Shown here: positions 1 to 9,118 of the stretch, piece by piece
Layout of the letters: each line of letters begins with the position of its first letter
How positions within the stretch are numbered: position 1 is the first letter of the stretch
Assembly: GCA_002368175.1 (NCBI GenBank)
Contig: AP018172.1
Span: forward strand, 6,203,001 to 6,267,000
DNA: 64,000 nucleotides
Direction: 5' to 3'
DNA from: Calothrix sp. NIES-2098
GTDB lineage: Bacteria; Cyanobacteriota; Cyanobacteriia; Cyanobacteriales; Nostocaceae
Notes under the pieces: generated by a model
The model's input: only the letters and a program-made list of their open reading frames with translations
What the model was told of the DNA's origin: nothing
Databases searched by the model: none
Made by a program: the position numbers and the translations under genes

Positions 1-1
1 T

Positions 2-61
2 GAGGCTGTTGAAGATGTTGAAAATACAACAGAATATATAACCTTGTTTTTCCGTACTTGA
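2..61 (+). CDS. Possible C-terminal end of an upstream gene (partial)
   Basis: The first 60 bases are open in one plus-strand frame and end at TGA (59-61), giving a tail of about 19 residues rich in Glu, Val and Thr. It could be the end of a gene that starts before the window. It is too short to identify and could be chance; the upstream sequence would settle it. Confidence 0.2.
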   Translation, partial: EAVEDVENTTEYITLFFRT

Positions 62-256
62 AATTGATGCTTTATTCCAATTACCAGTATTAAATTAACA
101 AGTGATTTAACTGATGCAGATATTTAATTGTTGATGATTTTGGGATGTCTATCCAATTGTCATAGAGATAGTAACGTCTATGCAATCATCAGGTTTAGCA
201 GATAACTTTGCAAATAGCCTGCATACATAAGCGATCAAAATATTACTCTGCAAAAT

Positions 257-1165
257 ATGCCTGATTCATACAAGTCAACATCTGCGACTGCTACGCCTGA
301 TTTGGATAAACAGTTATTTGGCAATCAGCAATTTTTAGCGCAGGTGGACTCTTGGAATTATCAAGTTACTGGCTTTAAAGAATATGCTACTCAATCTAGT
401 ATCGCCAATACCAGCCTCGGCTACAAAATTAAACTTCGTCAAGGACAACTGCTAGTCAGACAGGCGGAAAACCTAGAAGATATTCATCTGCTTTCCTATC
501 GCAACGAGCAATTTTTGACTGAGTGGTTGCAGTACTCTCCGGCTGGTTTGGTGCGTATAGATGCAGCATTTGGTGAATTAAAACTGAAAACATGGGCAAA
601 CCTATGCAACCGCTTTGGGAAAAGAATCTTCTTGCGGATACCGCGATACCGACAACTACCTGAATACTCTAGCCCAATTCGCTGGTGCTGCAAGCGATCG
701 CTTGACTGGGCGATCGCCGCAGCTCTATTAATTATACTTAGCCCCCTATTATTAATGCTGGCCGTCCTCAATCGCATCAGTTCACCAGAACCAGTAATTA
801 CTAAAAAATGGTGCGTAGGCAGAAGAGGCAAACTATTTTACCTTTACAACTTTCGCTGCACAACATGGAGCAACTTAGATAAATTACCCCAGTTGTTCAA
901 CATTCTCCAAGGCGACATGAGTTTTGTCGGACGACACCCTCAGCCATTGTACGACGCCATCAATATCAGCCCACAACAGCAGCAGTTATTAAATGCTTTA
1001 CCAGGTATTACAGGAGTATGGCAAGTAAAAAATCAATTCAACTTATCGCTAGCAGATAAAATTGATGCTGAAAAGCAGTATTTAAAGTCTTGGTCTTTGT
1101 GGCAAGATTTCAAAATTCTTTTAATTAGAATTACCCAGAAATTTTTTGGGAAAGCCAACTCTTAA
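257..1165 (+). CDS. Sugar transferase, HepC-like (initiating glycosyl-phosphate transferase family)
   Basis: 302 residues. The C-terminal half is a bacterial sugar transferase domain: a hydrophobic membrane segment at about 150-173, then KLPQLFNILQGDMSFVGRHP (209-228) and PGITGVWQV (249-257), which are family motifs. Such enzymes transfer a sugar phosphate to a lipid carrier and start exopolysaccharide synthesis. The N-terminal ~145 residues and the ending resemble the cyanobacterial HepC group needed for the heterocyst polysaccharide layer, recalled from family knowledge and not checked by search. The usual VGPRP motif reads VGRHP and the KFRSM-type motif reads NFRCT, so activity may differ. 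It is first in a same-strand polysaccharide cluster. The ATG at 257 lacks a clear ribosome binding site. Confidence 0.8.
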   Translation: MPDSYKSTSATATPDLDKQLFGNQQFLAQVDSWNYQVTGFKEYATQSSIANTSLGYKIKLRQGQLLVRQAENLEDIHLLSYRNEQFLTEWLQYSPAGLVRIDAAFGELKLKTWANLCNRFGKRIFLRIPRYRQLPEYSSPIRWCCKRSLDWAIAAALLIILSPLLLMLAVLNRISSPEPVITKKWCVGRRGKLFYLYNFRCTTWSNLDKLPQLFNILQGDMSFVGRHPQPLYDAINISPQQQQLLNALPGITGVWQVKNQFNLSLADKIDAEKQYLKSWSLWQDFKILLIRITQKFFGKANS

Positions 1166-1171
1166 TTACAC

Positions 1172-1240
1172 CACTACGCGACGGACACTTTCCTCCACGG
1201 AGGGAACCTCCCCACGCAAGTGTTCTCCTCTGCGTGAGAA
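1172..1240. repeat. Palindromic intergenic repeat-like element
   Basis: Between the first two genes lies a GC-rich segment unlike its AT-rich surroundings. GGACACTT (1183-1190) pairs with AAGTGTTC (1218-1225, one mismatch), and inside it CCTCC (1192-1196) faces GGAGG (1199-1203). It resembles short palindromic repeats scattered in Nostocales intergenic DNA, from general recall. No second full copy was seen in the window. Confidence 0.4.
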
Positions 1241-1258
1241 AATAACAAAATTAGCCAG

Positions 1259-2023
1259 ATGAAACTTATTAATGCAGTTCAAAAAGTTATTCAGAACTTA
1301 GGCAACCACCAACTTGGTAAATGCAATATATGTGGGAATATTACTGCTTTTCTCTGTATTGATGTGCAAGCAGTTCGGAATAATATGTATTGCCCTTTTT
1401 GCCGCAGTTCATCACGTAAAAGGCACGTGGCAAAAATCATTATTCAAGAAGTTCTTAAACCTGGATCTACAATAGCTGAGATTCCCCAAACGCAGGAATT
1501 GAGTATTTATAATGCCGATGTCGATGATGCATTTTATCAAAAATTACATCATCACAACTTATATATCTGTTCTACATTTTCTCCCGAATTTAAACCTGGC
1601 TCAGAAATACGTCCTGGGGTATTTTGCCAAGATTTAGAACATTTAACCTTTGCCAATGAAACGTTTGATATTGCGATCACTGAAGATGTATTTGAACACG
1701 TCAGAAATCATCAACAGGGTTTACGAGAAGTACATCGGATTTTAAAACCGGGTGGCTACCATATTTTTACAGTTCCTTGTAACTTTGATAGAGAAACTAT
1801 TGTTCGTGTTGATACTTCTGGAAAAGAAGATATTCATCTCTTACCACCAGAATATCATGGTGATAAAATTCGCGGAAATATTCTAGCGTATCGAACATTT
1901 GGTATTGATATTTTTGATTTACTGAAAAAAGTTGGTTTTGAAACTAAAGTAGATTTTTCTAATTATCTGGATAGAAAAAATGGCATATTCGATAGCTACG
2001 TTTTCTGCTCTCAAAAGGTGTAA
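1259..2023 (+). CDS. Class I SAM-dependent methyltransferase with N-terminal Cys motifs
   Basis: 254 residues. Near the N-terminus two CxxC pairs (CNIC and CPFC, followed by a basic SSSRKRH stretch) suggest a small metal-binding module. The C-terminal part is a Methyltransf_11-type Rossmann domain: an acidic ITEDVFEHV segment followed by REVHRILKPGGY, the typical post-motif region. It probably methylates a sugar or lipid-linked glycan, judging only from its place between a sugar transferase and a glycosyltransferase 5 bp downstream. The classical GxGxG motif is weak (the region runs EIPQTQELSIYNAD), so SAM binding is inferred from the later motifs. Confidence 0.75.
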   Translation: MKLINAVQKVIQNLGNHQLGKCNICGNITAFLCIDVQAVRNNMYCPFCRSSSRKRHVAKIIIQEVLKPGSTIAEIPQTQELSIYNADVDDAFYQKLHHHNLYICSTFSPEFKPGSEIRPGVFCQDLEHLTFANETFDIAITEDVFEHVRNHQQGLREVHRILKPGGYHIFTVPCNFDRETIVRVDTSGKEDIHLLPPEYHGDKIRGNILAYRTFGIDIFDLLKKVGFETKVDFSNYLDRKNGIFDSYVFCSQKV

Positions 2024-2028
2024 ATTCC

Positions 2029-3270
2029 ATGAAATCTCTACTTCTTAGTACTTTTGATATTACTGGAGGCGCGGCGCGTGCAGCTTATCGTCTTCATCAG
2101 GGACTAAGAAAAATCAATATAGATTCTCAAATGCTAGTACAGTATAAAACTAGCGGCGATCGCACAGTGATTGGCGCGCAAAATAAGCCAGAAAAATGGC
2201 TCAATCAGATGCGACCGACTTTAGATAATTTACCACTAAATTTTTATGCAGGTGATACCAATGAAAAATTTTCGCCCCAATGGTTTCCCGATTTTCTTCA
2301 ATCTAAGATAAAACCTTTATCTCCAGATATCATTAATATTCACTGGGCTTGCGGTTATCTACAAATTGAGACTGTTGCCAAACTTACTCAGCCTGTGGTT
2401 TGGACACTGCATGATATGTGGATGTTTACAGGTGGTTGCTATTATAGTTTAGATTGCGATCGCTATCTTGAATCCTGTGGTGCTTGCGTCCAACTTCAAA
2501 GTCACAAACAGCAAGATTTATCGCGGTGGATTTGGCAACGTAAAGCTAAAGCATGGCAACAGCTTAATTGTACAATTGTCACGCCGAGTATTTGGTTAGC
2601 TGATTGTGCTAAAAAAAGTTCTCTCTTGCAGAACTTTCGCATAGAAGTAATTCCCAACGGTTTAGATCTTCAAAGATACAAACCGATAGATAGAAAAATA
2701 GCACGAGAATGGCTAAATCTCCCTCAAGATAAGCACTTACTCATCTTTGGTGCAGCCTCAACCAATCATCCTAGAAAAGGTTTTCACTTGTTATTATCTG
2801 CACTAGAAAGTTTACAGAAAGCTGGATATCAAAACAAGATTGAACTAGTTATTTTTGGTTCATCTCCACCCAACGAACAGAAAAATTTAGGCTTTAAGTT
2901 GCATTCCTTCGGCAACCTCAACGATGATATAACCTTGGCGCTAGTTTATGCAGCTGGAGATATTTTTGTCGCCCCATCCGTGCATGATAACTTACCAAAC
3001 ACCGTTATGGAAGCGCTAAGTTGCGGTACTCCCTGCGTCGCCTTCAACATTGGCGGGATGTCCGATATGATAGAACACCAACAAAATGGCTATCTAGCAC
3101 CACCTTTTGAGGTAGAAAGCTTGGCAGGTGGTATTGCGTGGATTTTAGCAGATTGCGATCGCCTACAACGCCTCAGACAACGCGCTCGTGAAAAAGCCGA
3201 ACAAGAATTCTCACAAGATTTGCAAGCACAACGCTACTCTCATCTGTTTAGTGAGATGCTTAGTAAATAA
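2029..3270 (+). CDS. Glycosyltransferase family 4 (GT-B fold)
   Basis: 413 residues. The N-terminus (TFDITGGAARAAYRLHQGL) is typical of GT4 enzymes acting on exopolysaccharides, and the C-terminal nucleotide-sugar half carries FVAPSVHDNLPNTVMEALSC followed by GTPCVAFNIGG, the conserved EX7E-like region. It would transfer a nucleotide-activated sugar to a lipid-linked oligosaccharide at the cytoplasmic face of the membrane. It starts 5 bp after the methyltransferase, so the two are probably cotranscribed. Sugar specificity cannot be read from sequence. Confidence 0.88.
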   Translation: MKSLLLSTFDITGGAARAAYRLHQGLRKINIDSQMLVQYKTSGDRTVIGAQNKPEKWLNQMRPTLDNLPLNFYAGDTNEKFSPQWFPDFLQSKIKPLSPDIINIHWACGYLQIETVAKLTQPVVWTLHDMWMFTGGCYYSLDCDRYLESCGACVQLQSHKQQDLSRWIWQRKAKAWQQLNCTIVTPSIWLADCAKKSSLLQNFRIEVIPNGLDLQRYKPIDRKIAREWLNLPQDKHLLIFGAASTNHPRKGFHLLLSALESLQKAGYQNKIELVIFGSSPPNEQKNLGFKLHSFGNLNDDITLALVYAAGDIFVAPSVHDNLPNTVMEALSCGTPCVAFNIGGMSDMIEHQQNGYLAPPFEVESLAGGIAWILADCDRLQRLRQRAREKAEQEFSQDLQAQRYSHLFSEMLSK

Positions 3271-3414
3271 CGATGACATCCCATTAAAAAAAACAACACG
3301 AATAACCTCTGCGTTTAAAAATGAATCAACTATTAGAGATGCTCCCGTAAGTAACGCTCACAGCTATACCGATACTAAACTCTGTATCTACAATCAAATC
3401 ATAGAGAGGATATT

Positions 3415-4557
3415 TTGAATATCAGCACCAACATCACCAAGACAGAAACCAACTATTTCTTCTACAGCTTAATTTTTTATAGCATAGTAGTTTTATATCT
3501 TATTCCCTACGAACTAAAACTACCATACGCTAAAGTTTGCCTACCCATACTTACAAGTATTTTAATTCTCCAAATCTGTTATTACAAAAAGAAGTTACTA
3601 ATTGTTGATATTTTAGCTGTATGCCTTGTCTTAGTAGTAACTTTTCTGAATCTTTCTACTTATCAGCTATTTCGATATAGTTTACCTATATGTCTACTTG
3701 CCATCTGTTTTAGCGGTAGCCCTCAAATTCAGATCAAACGCAGTTATTTAATTGGCTTGTGTTGGTGCGCTACTATAGCGATGATTTACCAAATGATATT
3801 TTATAGACGCTTGGAATTTGATGGGAGCCAAAGAATCGCTTTAAGCAATGGCGATCCCAATGTTTCCGGCTTATTTATGCTAATTTTCTTCTTTTTATCC
3901 GTCAAAATTAAATTTAAACCAGGGATTATTTTAGGTTTAGTATCTACAGTTTTATTCGCAAGTCGTAATTACTTCATTACTTTATGTATTTTCCTAATTT
4001 TAACTTTTTTAGAGAAACCGTTATTCAGAATAGTCAAGATAATTAATGTTTCTGTTATTTTTATTATTTCCAATCTATTTGGTTTACTGGTAGGAGAGTT
4101 TTTCTTAAATAGAGTAGAAGTTGGATTTGTTTATGACACAAGTATAAATCGTCTATTCTCTTTTAACGACCAATCGAATTTAGTAAGATTTGAAGCTAAT
4201 CGGTTTTTAATTAATTCCTATGCTAATAATTTAGATTTAGCATTAAAAGGTTATGGTGAAAAATACGAATCTGTATTCCGACCAATTGGTGCGATTATCC
4301 ATAACTCCTTTCTAGAAGTAATGGCATATACTGGTATTCCTCTGGGAATTCTTTACTTCTACATCTTTTTAAGAGTAGTTAGCGGTTACTGCACTCAAGA
4401 GAATTTAAAATTTATTTTTTCTTACCTATTTTTTTGTTTATTTCTGCATACTGGACTCCAAGGAATTGCACCCTTGCTGTTTATCAGTATTTTAGCTATG
4501 TCTGTTGATAACGATAAGCCAAATAGAATATCATTATTCAATATGCTTGGATATTGA
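3415..4557 (+). CDS. O-antigen polymerase/ligase-like membrane protein (Wzy-type)
   Basis: 380 residues with about ten hydrophobic segments and a longer polar loop (about 230-310), the pattern of Wzy polymerases and O-antigen ligases. It would join repeat units or ligate the glycan on the periplasmic side. The start is TTG at 3415, supported by AGAGAGGA at 3403-3410 at the right spacing. The stop is followed after 1 bp by the next glycosyltransferase, implying translational coupling. Sequence conservation in this family is poor, so the call rests on topology and context. The DNA is notably AT-rich, common for polysaccharide genes that may have been acquired. Confidence 0.7.
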   Translation: MNISTNITKTETNYFFYSLIFYSIVVLYLIPYELKLPYAKVCLPILTSILILQICYYKKKLLIVDILAVCLVLVVTFLNLSTYQLFRYSLPICLLAICFSGSPQIQIKRSYLIGLCWCATIAMIYQMIFYRRLEFDGSQRIALSNGDPNVSGLFMLIFFFLSVKIKFKPGIILGLVSTVLFASRNYFITLCIFLILTFLEKPLFRIVKIINVSVIFIISNLFGLLVGEFFLNRVEVGFVYDTSINRLFSFNDQSNLVRFEANRFLINSYANNLDLALKGYGEKYESVFRPIGAIIHNSFLEVMAYTGIPLGILYFYIFLRVVSGYCTQENLKFIFSYLFFCLFLHTGLQGIAPLLFISILAMSVDNDKPNRISLFNMLGY

Positions 4558-4558
4558 G

Positions 4559-5407
4559 ATGAAAATTAGCATAATCACTCCCAGTTTTAACTCAGAAAGA
4601 ACGATTGAAAAAACAATACTGAGTGTGATTTGTCAAAAAAATAATTCATCAATAGAATATATCATCATTGATGGAGGTTCTACAGATAGCACCTGTGAAA
4701 TCATCAAAAGATATTTAGATCGGATAGATTTATTTATTTCTGAACCTGATGCTGGGCCTTACGATGCGATGAATAAAGGAGTTAGACGTGCCACAGGCGA
4801 TATTATCGGCATTATTAACTCTGATGATTGGTATCATGAAAATGCGATTAAAATAGTAGAAACTGAATTTAGTAAAAATCCAGATATTGATATCATTTAT
4901 GCGCCTGTAGATAACTACTTTTCTGGAAATTATATTGCTACATTTATTCCTGGCAGTTTAAATAAATTATCAATCAGATTTACCTTAAATCATCCTAGCT
5001 GTTTTATTAAAAAGACAGCTTACAATTTAGTAGGTTTGTACGATCTAAAATATAAAATAACAGCAGATTATGACTTGATTTTGCGTTTATATTTGTCTAA
5101 TCTTAAGTTTCATTTTGTTAATACTTCTCTGGCTGCTTACTCGCTAAATGGCATGAGTTCTTCTACTAAACCTTGGGATAGAGCCAGATTAATTAGAGAA
5201 TCTTGGTTAATTAGTAATAAAGCCGCATTAAAATTAGGCGGTAGCTTCAAGCAGCAACAGATAAAAGCTTATATCATCTGGATCTTTCATGAGTTATTTG
5301 CAATTCCTGCTAGATATTTTCTCAAACCGCCGCTAGCCAGAAAAGCGAAACAACTCCTCAATAAATACATCAAAAGCCCCATTTCTGATGAATATGGTAA
5401 GTGGTAG
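4559..5407 (+). CDS. Glycosyltransferase family 2
   Basis: 282 residues from ATG 4559 (MKISIITPSFNSE). The open frame continues upstream to 4505, but those codons overlap the polymerase gene and the canonical GT2 beginning starts here. The GT-A fold shows IIDGGSTDST (nucleotide binding) and IINSDDWYHENA (DXD-type metal site). The C-terminal part includes a basic amphipathic stretch that may touch the membrane. It begins 1 bp after the polymerase stop and ends 7 bp before the next glycosyltransferase. Confidence 0.88.
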   Translation: MKISIITPSFNSERTIEKTILSVICQKNNSSIEYIIIDGGSTDSTCEIIKRYLDRIDLFISEPDAGPYDAMNKGVRRATGDIIGIINSDDWYHENAIKIVETEFSKNPDIDIIYAPVDNYFSGNYIATFIPGSLNKLSIRFTLNHPSCFIKKTAYNLVGLYDLKYKITADYDLILRLYLSNLKFHFVNTSLAAYSLNGMSSSTKPWDRARLIRESWLISNKAALKLGGSFKQQQIKAYIIWIFHELFAIPARYFLKPPLARKAKQLLNKYIKSPISDEYGKW

Positions 5408-5414
5408 TTAATTT

Positions 5415-6533
5415 ATGCCAAGAATTTTGTTTATCTGTGCCCATGCTCCCACAGAACGCTATCCTCAAGCTGGGCAAAAGATAGCATTGAAGCATCTTGA
5501 AAACTATATAACTGCTGGGGTAAAAATTGATGTTGTAGTTATTGCTAATCAAGTAGAAATTACTGCTGCTACAGACTTAGCTTCACTGGCTGGTATTTAT
5601 CTTTATAACTATCCCATTAAAAAAATAGATAAAATCTTTAGTTGTTTAACTCATGTTTGTACTCCCTGGAAATTTGCTACTCGTTGGCAAAATGCAGTAT
5701 GCAAAAAATTGCTATACTTGCTGCAACAGAATACTTATGATGTAATTCATTTTGAATATTCTCATGCTGCCGTTTACTTGAAATATGTAAAACAGCTAAT
5801 TAGTTCGCAATCAAGTAAAATTATAATTAGTATACACGATCTGAATTTTCAATCTTTTTTAAGAAAATCCCGAAATAATTTACTTTTTGGCATAGAAGCA
5901 GCCAGGTTATTTCATTATGAAAGAAGTTTATATTCTGCTGCTAATGAACTATGGGTCTTGTCTCAAAAAGACCGCGATATTCTCAACTCTTTGTTTGGCT
6001 TACCTGAGACTAAAATTTTGATTAAACCTCCCAAACTCAGTAATTTTGTTTATCAAGTCCAGCGTCATCCAACAAAAATTGAAAAAAATAGTCTGCTATT
6101 TTGGGCAGCAATGAATAGACCTGAAAATGAACAAGCAATTCTGACATTTATTAATAAATGTTTTACATCTTTGCAGCAGCAAGAACCAAAATTTAAACTA
6201 TATATTGTTGGTGCTAGCCCATCTAAAAAAGTGTTAGCCTTAGCCAGCCAGCAGATTATTGTTACAGGATTTGTAGAAGATCCGACTCCATATTTTGAGC
6301 AAGCAGAAATTGGTATTGTACCCTTATTACAAGGCGCTGGTATTAAGTTAAAAACTCTAGAAATGTTGGCTGCTGGTTTACCTGTAATTGCTACTACTGT
6401 AGGAGCTGAAGGAGTAGACGCTACAGATAACAATTTAACGGTAAATGATAACCTTGATGAATGGTTAAGTTTGCTGAGAAATTATGATTATACAAGCCAT
6501 ACTTCGCCAAATAATATTAGTGGGATAGGCTAA
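5415..6533 (+). CDS. Glycosyltransferase (GT4/GT1-like)
   Basis: 372 residues. The N-terminus (RILFICAHAPTERYPQAGQK) resembles the GT-B acceptor domain. The C-terminal half has the 'glycosyltransferase, family 1' pattern: IGIVPLLQGAGIKLKTLEML followed by AAGLPVIATTVGAEG, with the conserved Glu and Gly-rich loop. It is the last gene of the polysaccharide operon; the next gene is on the opposite strand and the two stops are only about 10 bp apart. No obvious terminator lies between them. Confidence 0.85.
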   Translation: MPRILFICAHAPTERYPQAGQKIALKHLENYITAGVKIDVVVIANQVEITAATDLASLAGIYLYNYPIKKIDKIFSCLTHVCTPWKFATRWQNAVCKKLLYLLQQNTYDVIHFEYSHAAVYLKYVKQLISSQSSKIIISIHDLNFQSFLRKSRNNLLFGIEAARLFHYERSLYSAANELWVLSQKDRDILNSLFGLPETKILIKPPKLSNFVYQVQRHPTKIEKNSLLFWAAMNRPENEQAILTFINKCFTSLQQQEPKFKLYIVGASPSKKVLALASQQIIVTGFVEDPTPYFEQAEIGIVPLLQGAGIKLKTLEMLAAGLPVIATTVGAEGVDATDNNLTVNDNLDEWLSLLRNYDYTSHTSPNNISGIG

Positions 6534-6543
6534 TACATTCCGA

Positions 6544-7458
6544 TCAATTCTTGAGTTGACGAATCACGGTGACATTTTCATCTAAACTATCTCCTGTATT
6601 ATTGATATAATCTAAAGCACCATTATCGTCAATTGCATAAGCTCGCAAGTAAAGCGCACTCCAACGAGCTATAGTTTCAATCGATTGTTCTTGTGGCAAA
6701 GTCGGGATATTGGGATCTGGTCTAGCGCCAGGAGGATTATTAACATTTGTAATCCCATAATGATTAGCACCTACAACGCTAATTAATGCTTTGGGAGGTT
6801 CTTGGATTAAATCATAATCTGTTTGTGTTTTTTGAGGAGTGACTGATGAGCCATCTTGAGTTCCTAAAATTAAAGCTATAGGAATTCCTTGATTTCTAAT
6901 GGGAATAAACTTTCCTATCCCGACAAATGTAGTAGTAGCAAAGAAAGCTGCTGCCCGTAACTGTTTAGGGCGCTGAAATCCTCCTTCACAAACTGGGTAA
7001 ATACAAGAATTATCAATAGCTGTTAAACCAACTGCACCACCAAAAGAGTGCCCTAGTAAAACTAAGTTATCTATAGCAAGAGTATCAAAAATTGGTGAAC
7101 TTGGATTAGAGTTTTCTGCAATTATAAAATCTAAGACCTCATTAATTTGTGATGCTTCTGGTAGTAATCCAGTAAATCCAAAATCTGGTAGAGAACGAGT
7201 ATGTTGGGGAATGACTACTGTAAATCCGTAACGAGCAACAATATTAGCAAATTGAGAATATTGATTTATCTCAACACGCGAACCAGGTAATAGTAAAGCA
7301 ATGGGAGTTTTGCTCTGGTTGATATTTGAACTCGAAATAACAGGAAAGTAAATATCTGCTAAGTCTCCGTTACTGGGAATAGTTGTTTTATAGCTTCTAA
7401 CTAATGAAAATAAAGGCTCAGGGCTAAAAGGTATATTTATTCCACCGTTCAAAACCAT
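6544..7458 (-). CDS. Alpha/beta hydrolase, chlorophyllase/PAF-acetylhydrolase-like
   Basis: 304 residues. The nucleophile elbow GHSFGG places the catalytic Ser at 138. LILGTQDGSS supplies the likely acid and VVGANHYGI the likely His. LLLPGSRVEI before the elbow would hold the oxyanion site. The layout matches the chlorophyllase-like and dienelactone-hydrolase-like esterases common in cyanobacteria; the substrate is unknown. There is no signal peptide, so it is probably cytoplasmic. The ATG is preceded by GGAGAGAT at good spacing. It is convergent with the polysaccharide operon. Confidence 0.8.
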   Translation of the reverse strand: MVLNGGINIPFSPEPLFSLVRSYKTTIPSNGDLADIYFPVISSSNINQSKTPIALLLPGSRVEINQYSQFANIVARYGFTVVIPQHTRSLPDFGFTGLLPEASQINEVLDFIIAENSNPSSPIFDTLAIDNLVLLGHSFGGAVGLTAIDNSCIYPVCEGGFQRPKQLRAAAFFATTTFVGIGKFIPIRNQGIPIALILGTQDGSSVTPQKTQTDYDLIQEPPKALISVVGANHYGITNVNNPPGARPDPNIPTLPQEQSIETIARWSALYLRAYAIDDNGALDYINNTGDSLDENVTVIRQLKN

Positions 7459-7546
7459 TAATATCTCTCCAAATTATTACTAGTAATAAATAACTTTTAC
7501 CTTTAAAATCGCTAAAATCAGATCGTTTACTTATTTACGCTTACTT

Positions 7547-7918
7547 GTGGCTACTGTATCTTGTCCCCGTTGTCATCAAGCTGTCGATAGTCAAGCTATT
7601 ACTTGTCCTTATTGCCGGACGACTCTCAAAGCTTTCGGTCATCCTGGTATTCCATTGCACCGTGCTAGCAAAGATGAGTATCTGTGCGATAGCTGCACGT
7701 ATCATGCTGATGATACTTGCAATTTTCCCCAACGTCCCTACGCCAAAGATTGCACTCTTTACCAAAATATAGAAGAGAGTAAATTACAGTCACAACAGCA
7801 ACTTGCTCATCAAAGCTTTGGTGTAACTGTGAAAAGTTGGGTAAAACGCAATCAGGGGTTGCTGTTATTACTAGGTTTAGTATTGATCTGTTTAGTCATT
7901 GCGCTATCAACATCTTAA
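7547..7918 (+). CDS. Zinc-ribbon membrane-anchored protein
   Basis: 123 residues from GTG 7547. A zinc ribbon (CPRC ... CPYC) covers about residues 5-25, a second Cys cluster follows (CDSC ... C ... DC), and a single C-terminal membrane helix occupies about 100-120 (LLLLLGLVLICLVIAL). This suggests a cytoplasmic zinc-binding head anchored in the membrane. Function is unknown. The adjacent ATG/TTG frames are shadows. It is convergent with purT. Confidence 0.75.
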   Translation: MATVSCPRCHQAVDSQAITCPYCRTTLKAFGHPGIPLHRASKDEYLCDSCTYHADDTCNFPQRPYAKDCTLYQNIEESKLQSQQQLAHQSFGVTVKSWVKRNQGLLLLLGLVLICLVIALSTS

Positions 7919-7927
7919 AGCAATTTA

Positions 7928-9106
7928 TCAAACCAATTTAATTTTACTGGCTGCTCTCGTTGCTTTTTCTCTTGCCTCTTGTACATTTACACCTTTAGCT
8001 AAAGCTACTCCCATGCGTCGATAAGGATGGGAACTTGGTTTACCAAATAAACGGATATCTACGTCTTTTTCTGATAAAGCTTCTGCTACTCCTGTAAAGG
8101 CAATAGAATCTGATTTTTCTGAGGCTAAAATTACTGCACTAGCGGATGACCCAAATTGTTCTATATTCGGAATAGGCAAGCCTAAAACGGCTCTTAAATG
8201 TAGTTCAAATTCATTGAGATTCTGTGAAATTAATGTCACCATTCCTGTATCGTGGGGTCTGGGAGAAAGTTCCGAAAAAATTACTTCATCTTTGGTAATA
8301 AAAAATTCAACGCCAAAAATTCCTGCGCCTCCCAAAGCATCGGTGACTTTTTTAGCAATTTCTTGAGCTGCTAATATTTTGGCTTCAGAAATATCTGCTG
8401 GTTGCCAAGATTCTTGATAATCTCCGCGTTCTTGGCGATGACCAATAGGCGCACAGAAAATTGTCGATGCATTCCACTGTTTAATTGTGAGTAAAGTAAT
8501 CTCAATTTCAAAGTCAATAAATTCTTCAACAATTACCTTTTGAGTATCTCCGCGAGAATTAGCGATCGCATAATTCCAAGCTTGTTCAACCTCATCCTTA
8601 TTATGCACTACAGACTGACCTTTTCCAGAGGATGACATCACAGGTTTCAACACATTAGGAAACCCAATTAAATCAGAGGCTACTATCAACTCTTCTAAGC
8701 TAGTTGCATAACCATATCTAGCAGTTCTGATAGATAATTCCTGATTAGCTAAGTCCCTAATTCTGTCACGATTCATTGTATAGTTAGTTGCCGCAGCAGT
8801 GGGAATAACTATAATTCCTCGTTGTTCAAATTCTACAAGTTTTGATGTTCTGATCGCTTCAATTTCTGGTACGATTAAATCAGGTTGATGCTTACTAACA
8901 ACAGCTTCTAAATCATCAGCACTGAGCATAGAAATTACTTCCGAGCAATCTGCAACTTGCATCGCTGGAGCATTGGCATAGCGATCGACAGCAATAACAT
9001 AATTACCGAGGCGTTGAGCAGCAATTACAAACTCCTTGCCTAATTCGCCCGCACCTAAGAGCATCAATTTTTTAGGTAATTTAATTGAATTATTCATAAA
9101 TTTCAT
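7928..9106 (-). CDS. purT: Formate-dependent phosphoribosylglycinamide formyltransferase (PurT)
   Basis: 392 residues, the family's usual length. It carries out the third step of purine synthesis using formate and ATP. The N-terminal Rossmann-like part shows LLGAGELGKE, the ATP-grasp core shows KPVMSSSGKGQSVV and the GVEFF..KDEVIFSELSPRPHDTGMVTL segment, and the C-terminus carries the ARxKxxRAAxxI ending. The start could be the first Met or the fourth codon (also Met). The pentapeptide gene lies 12 bp upstream on the same strand, so they may be cotranscribed. Confidence 0.95.
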   Translation of the reverse strand: MKFMNNSIKLPKKLMLLGAGELGKEFVIAAQRLGNYVIAVDRYANAPAMQVADCSEVISMLSADDLEAVVSKHQPDLIVPEIEAIRTSKLVEFEQRGIIVIPTAAATNYTMNRDRIRDLANQELSIRTARYGYATSLEELIVASDLIGFPNVLKPVMSSSGKGQSVVHNKDEVEQAWNYAIANSRGDTQKVIVEEFIDFEIEITLLTIKQWNASTIFCAPIGHRQERGDYQESWQPADISEAKILAAQEIAKKVTDALGGAGIFGVEFFITKDEVIFSELSPRPHDTGMVTLISQNLNEFELHLRAVLGLPIPNIEQFGSSASAVILASEKSDSIAFTGVAEALSEKDVDIRLFGKPSSHPYRRMGVALAKGVNVQEAREKATRAASKIKLV

Positions 9107-9118
9107 ATTATTTGACGT

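Noticed and set aside
3188..3418. Plus-strand frame of 76 codons at the end of the GT4 gene
   Set aside because: Mostly overlaps the glycosyltransferase in another frame; the remaining part is not protein-like.
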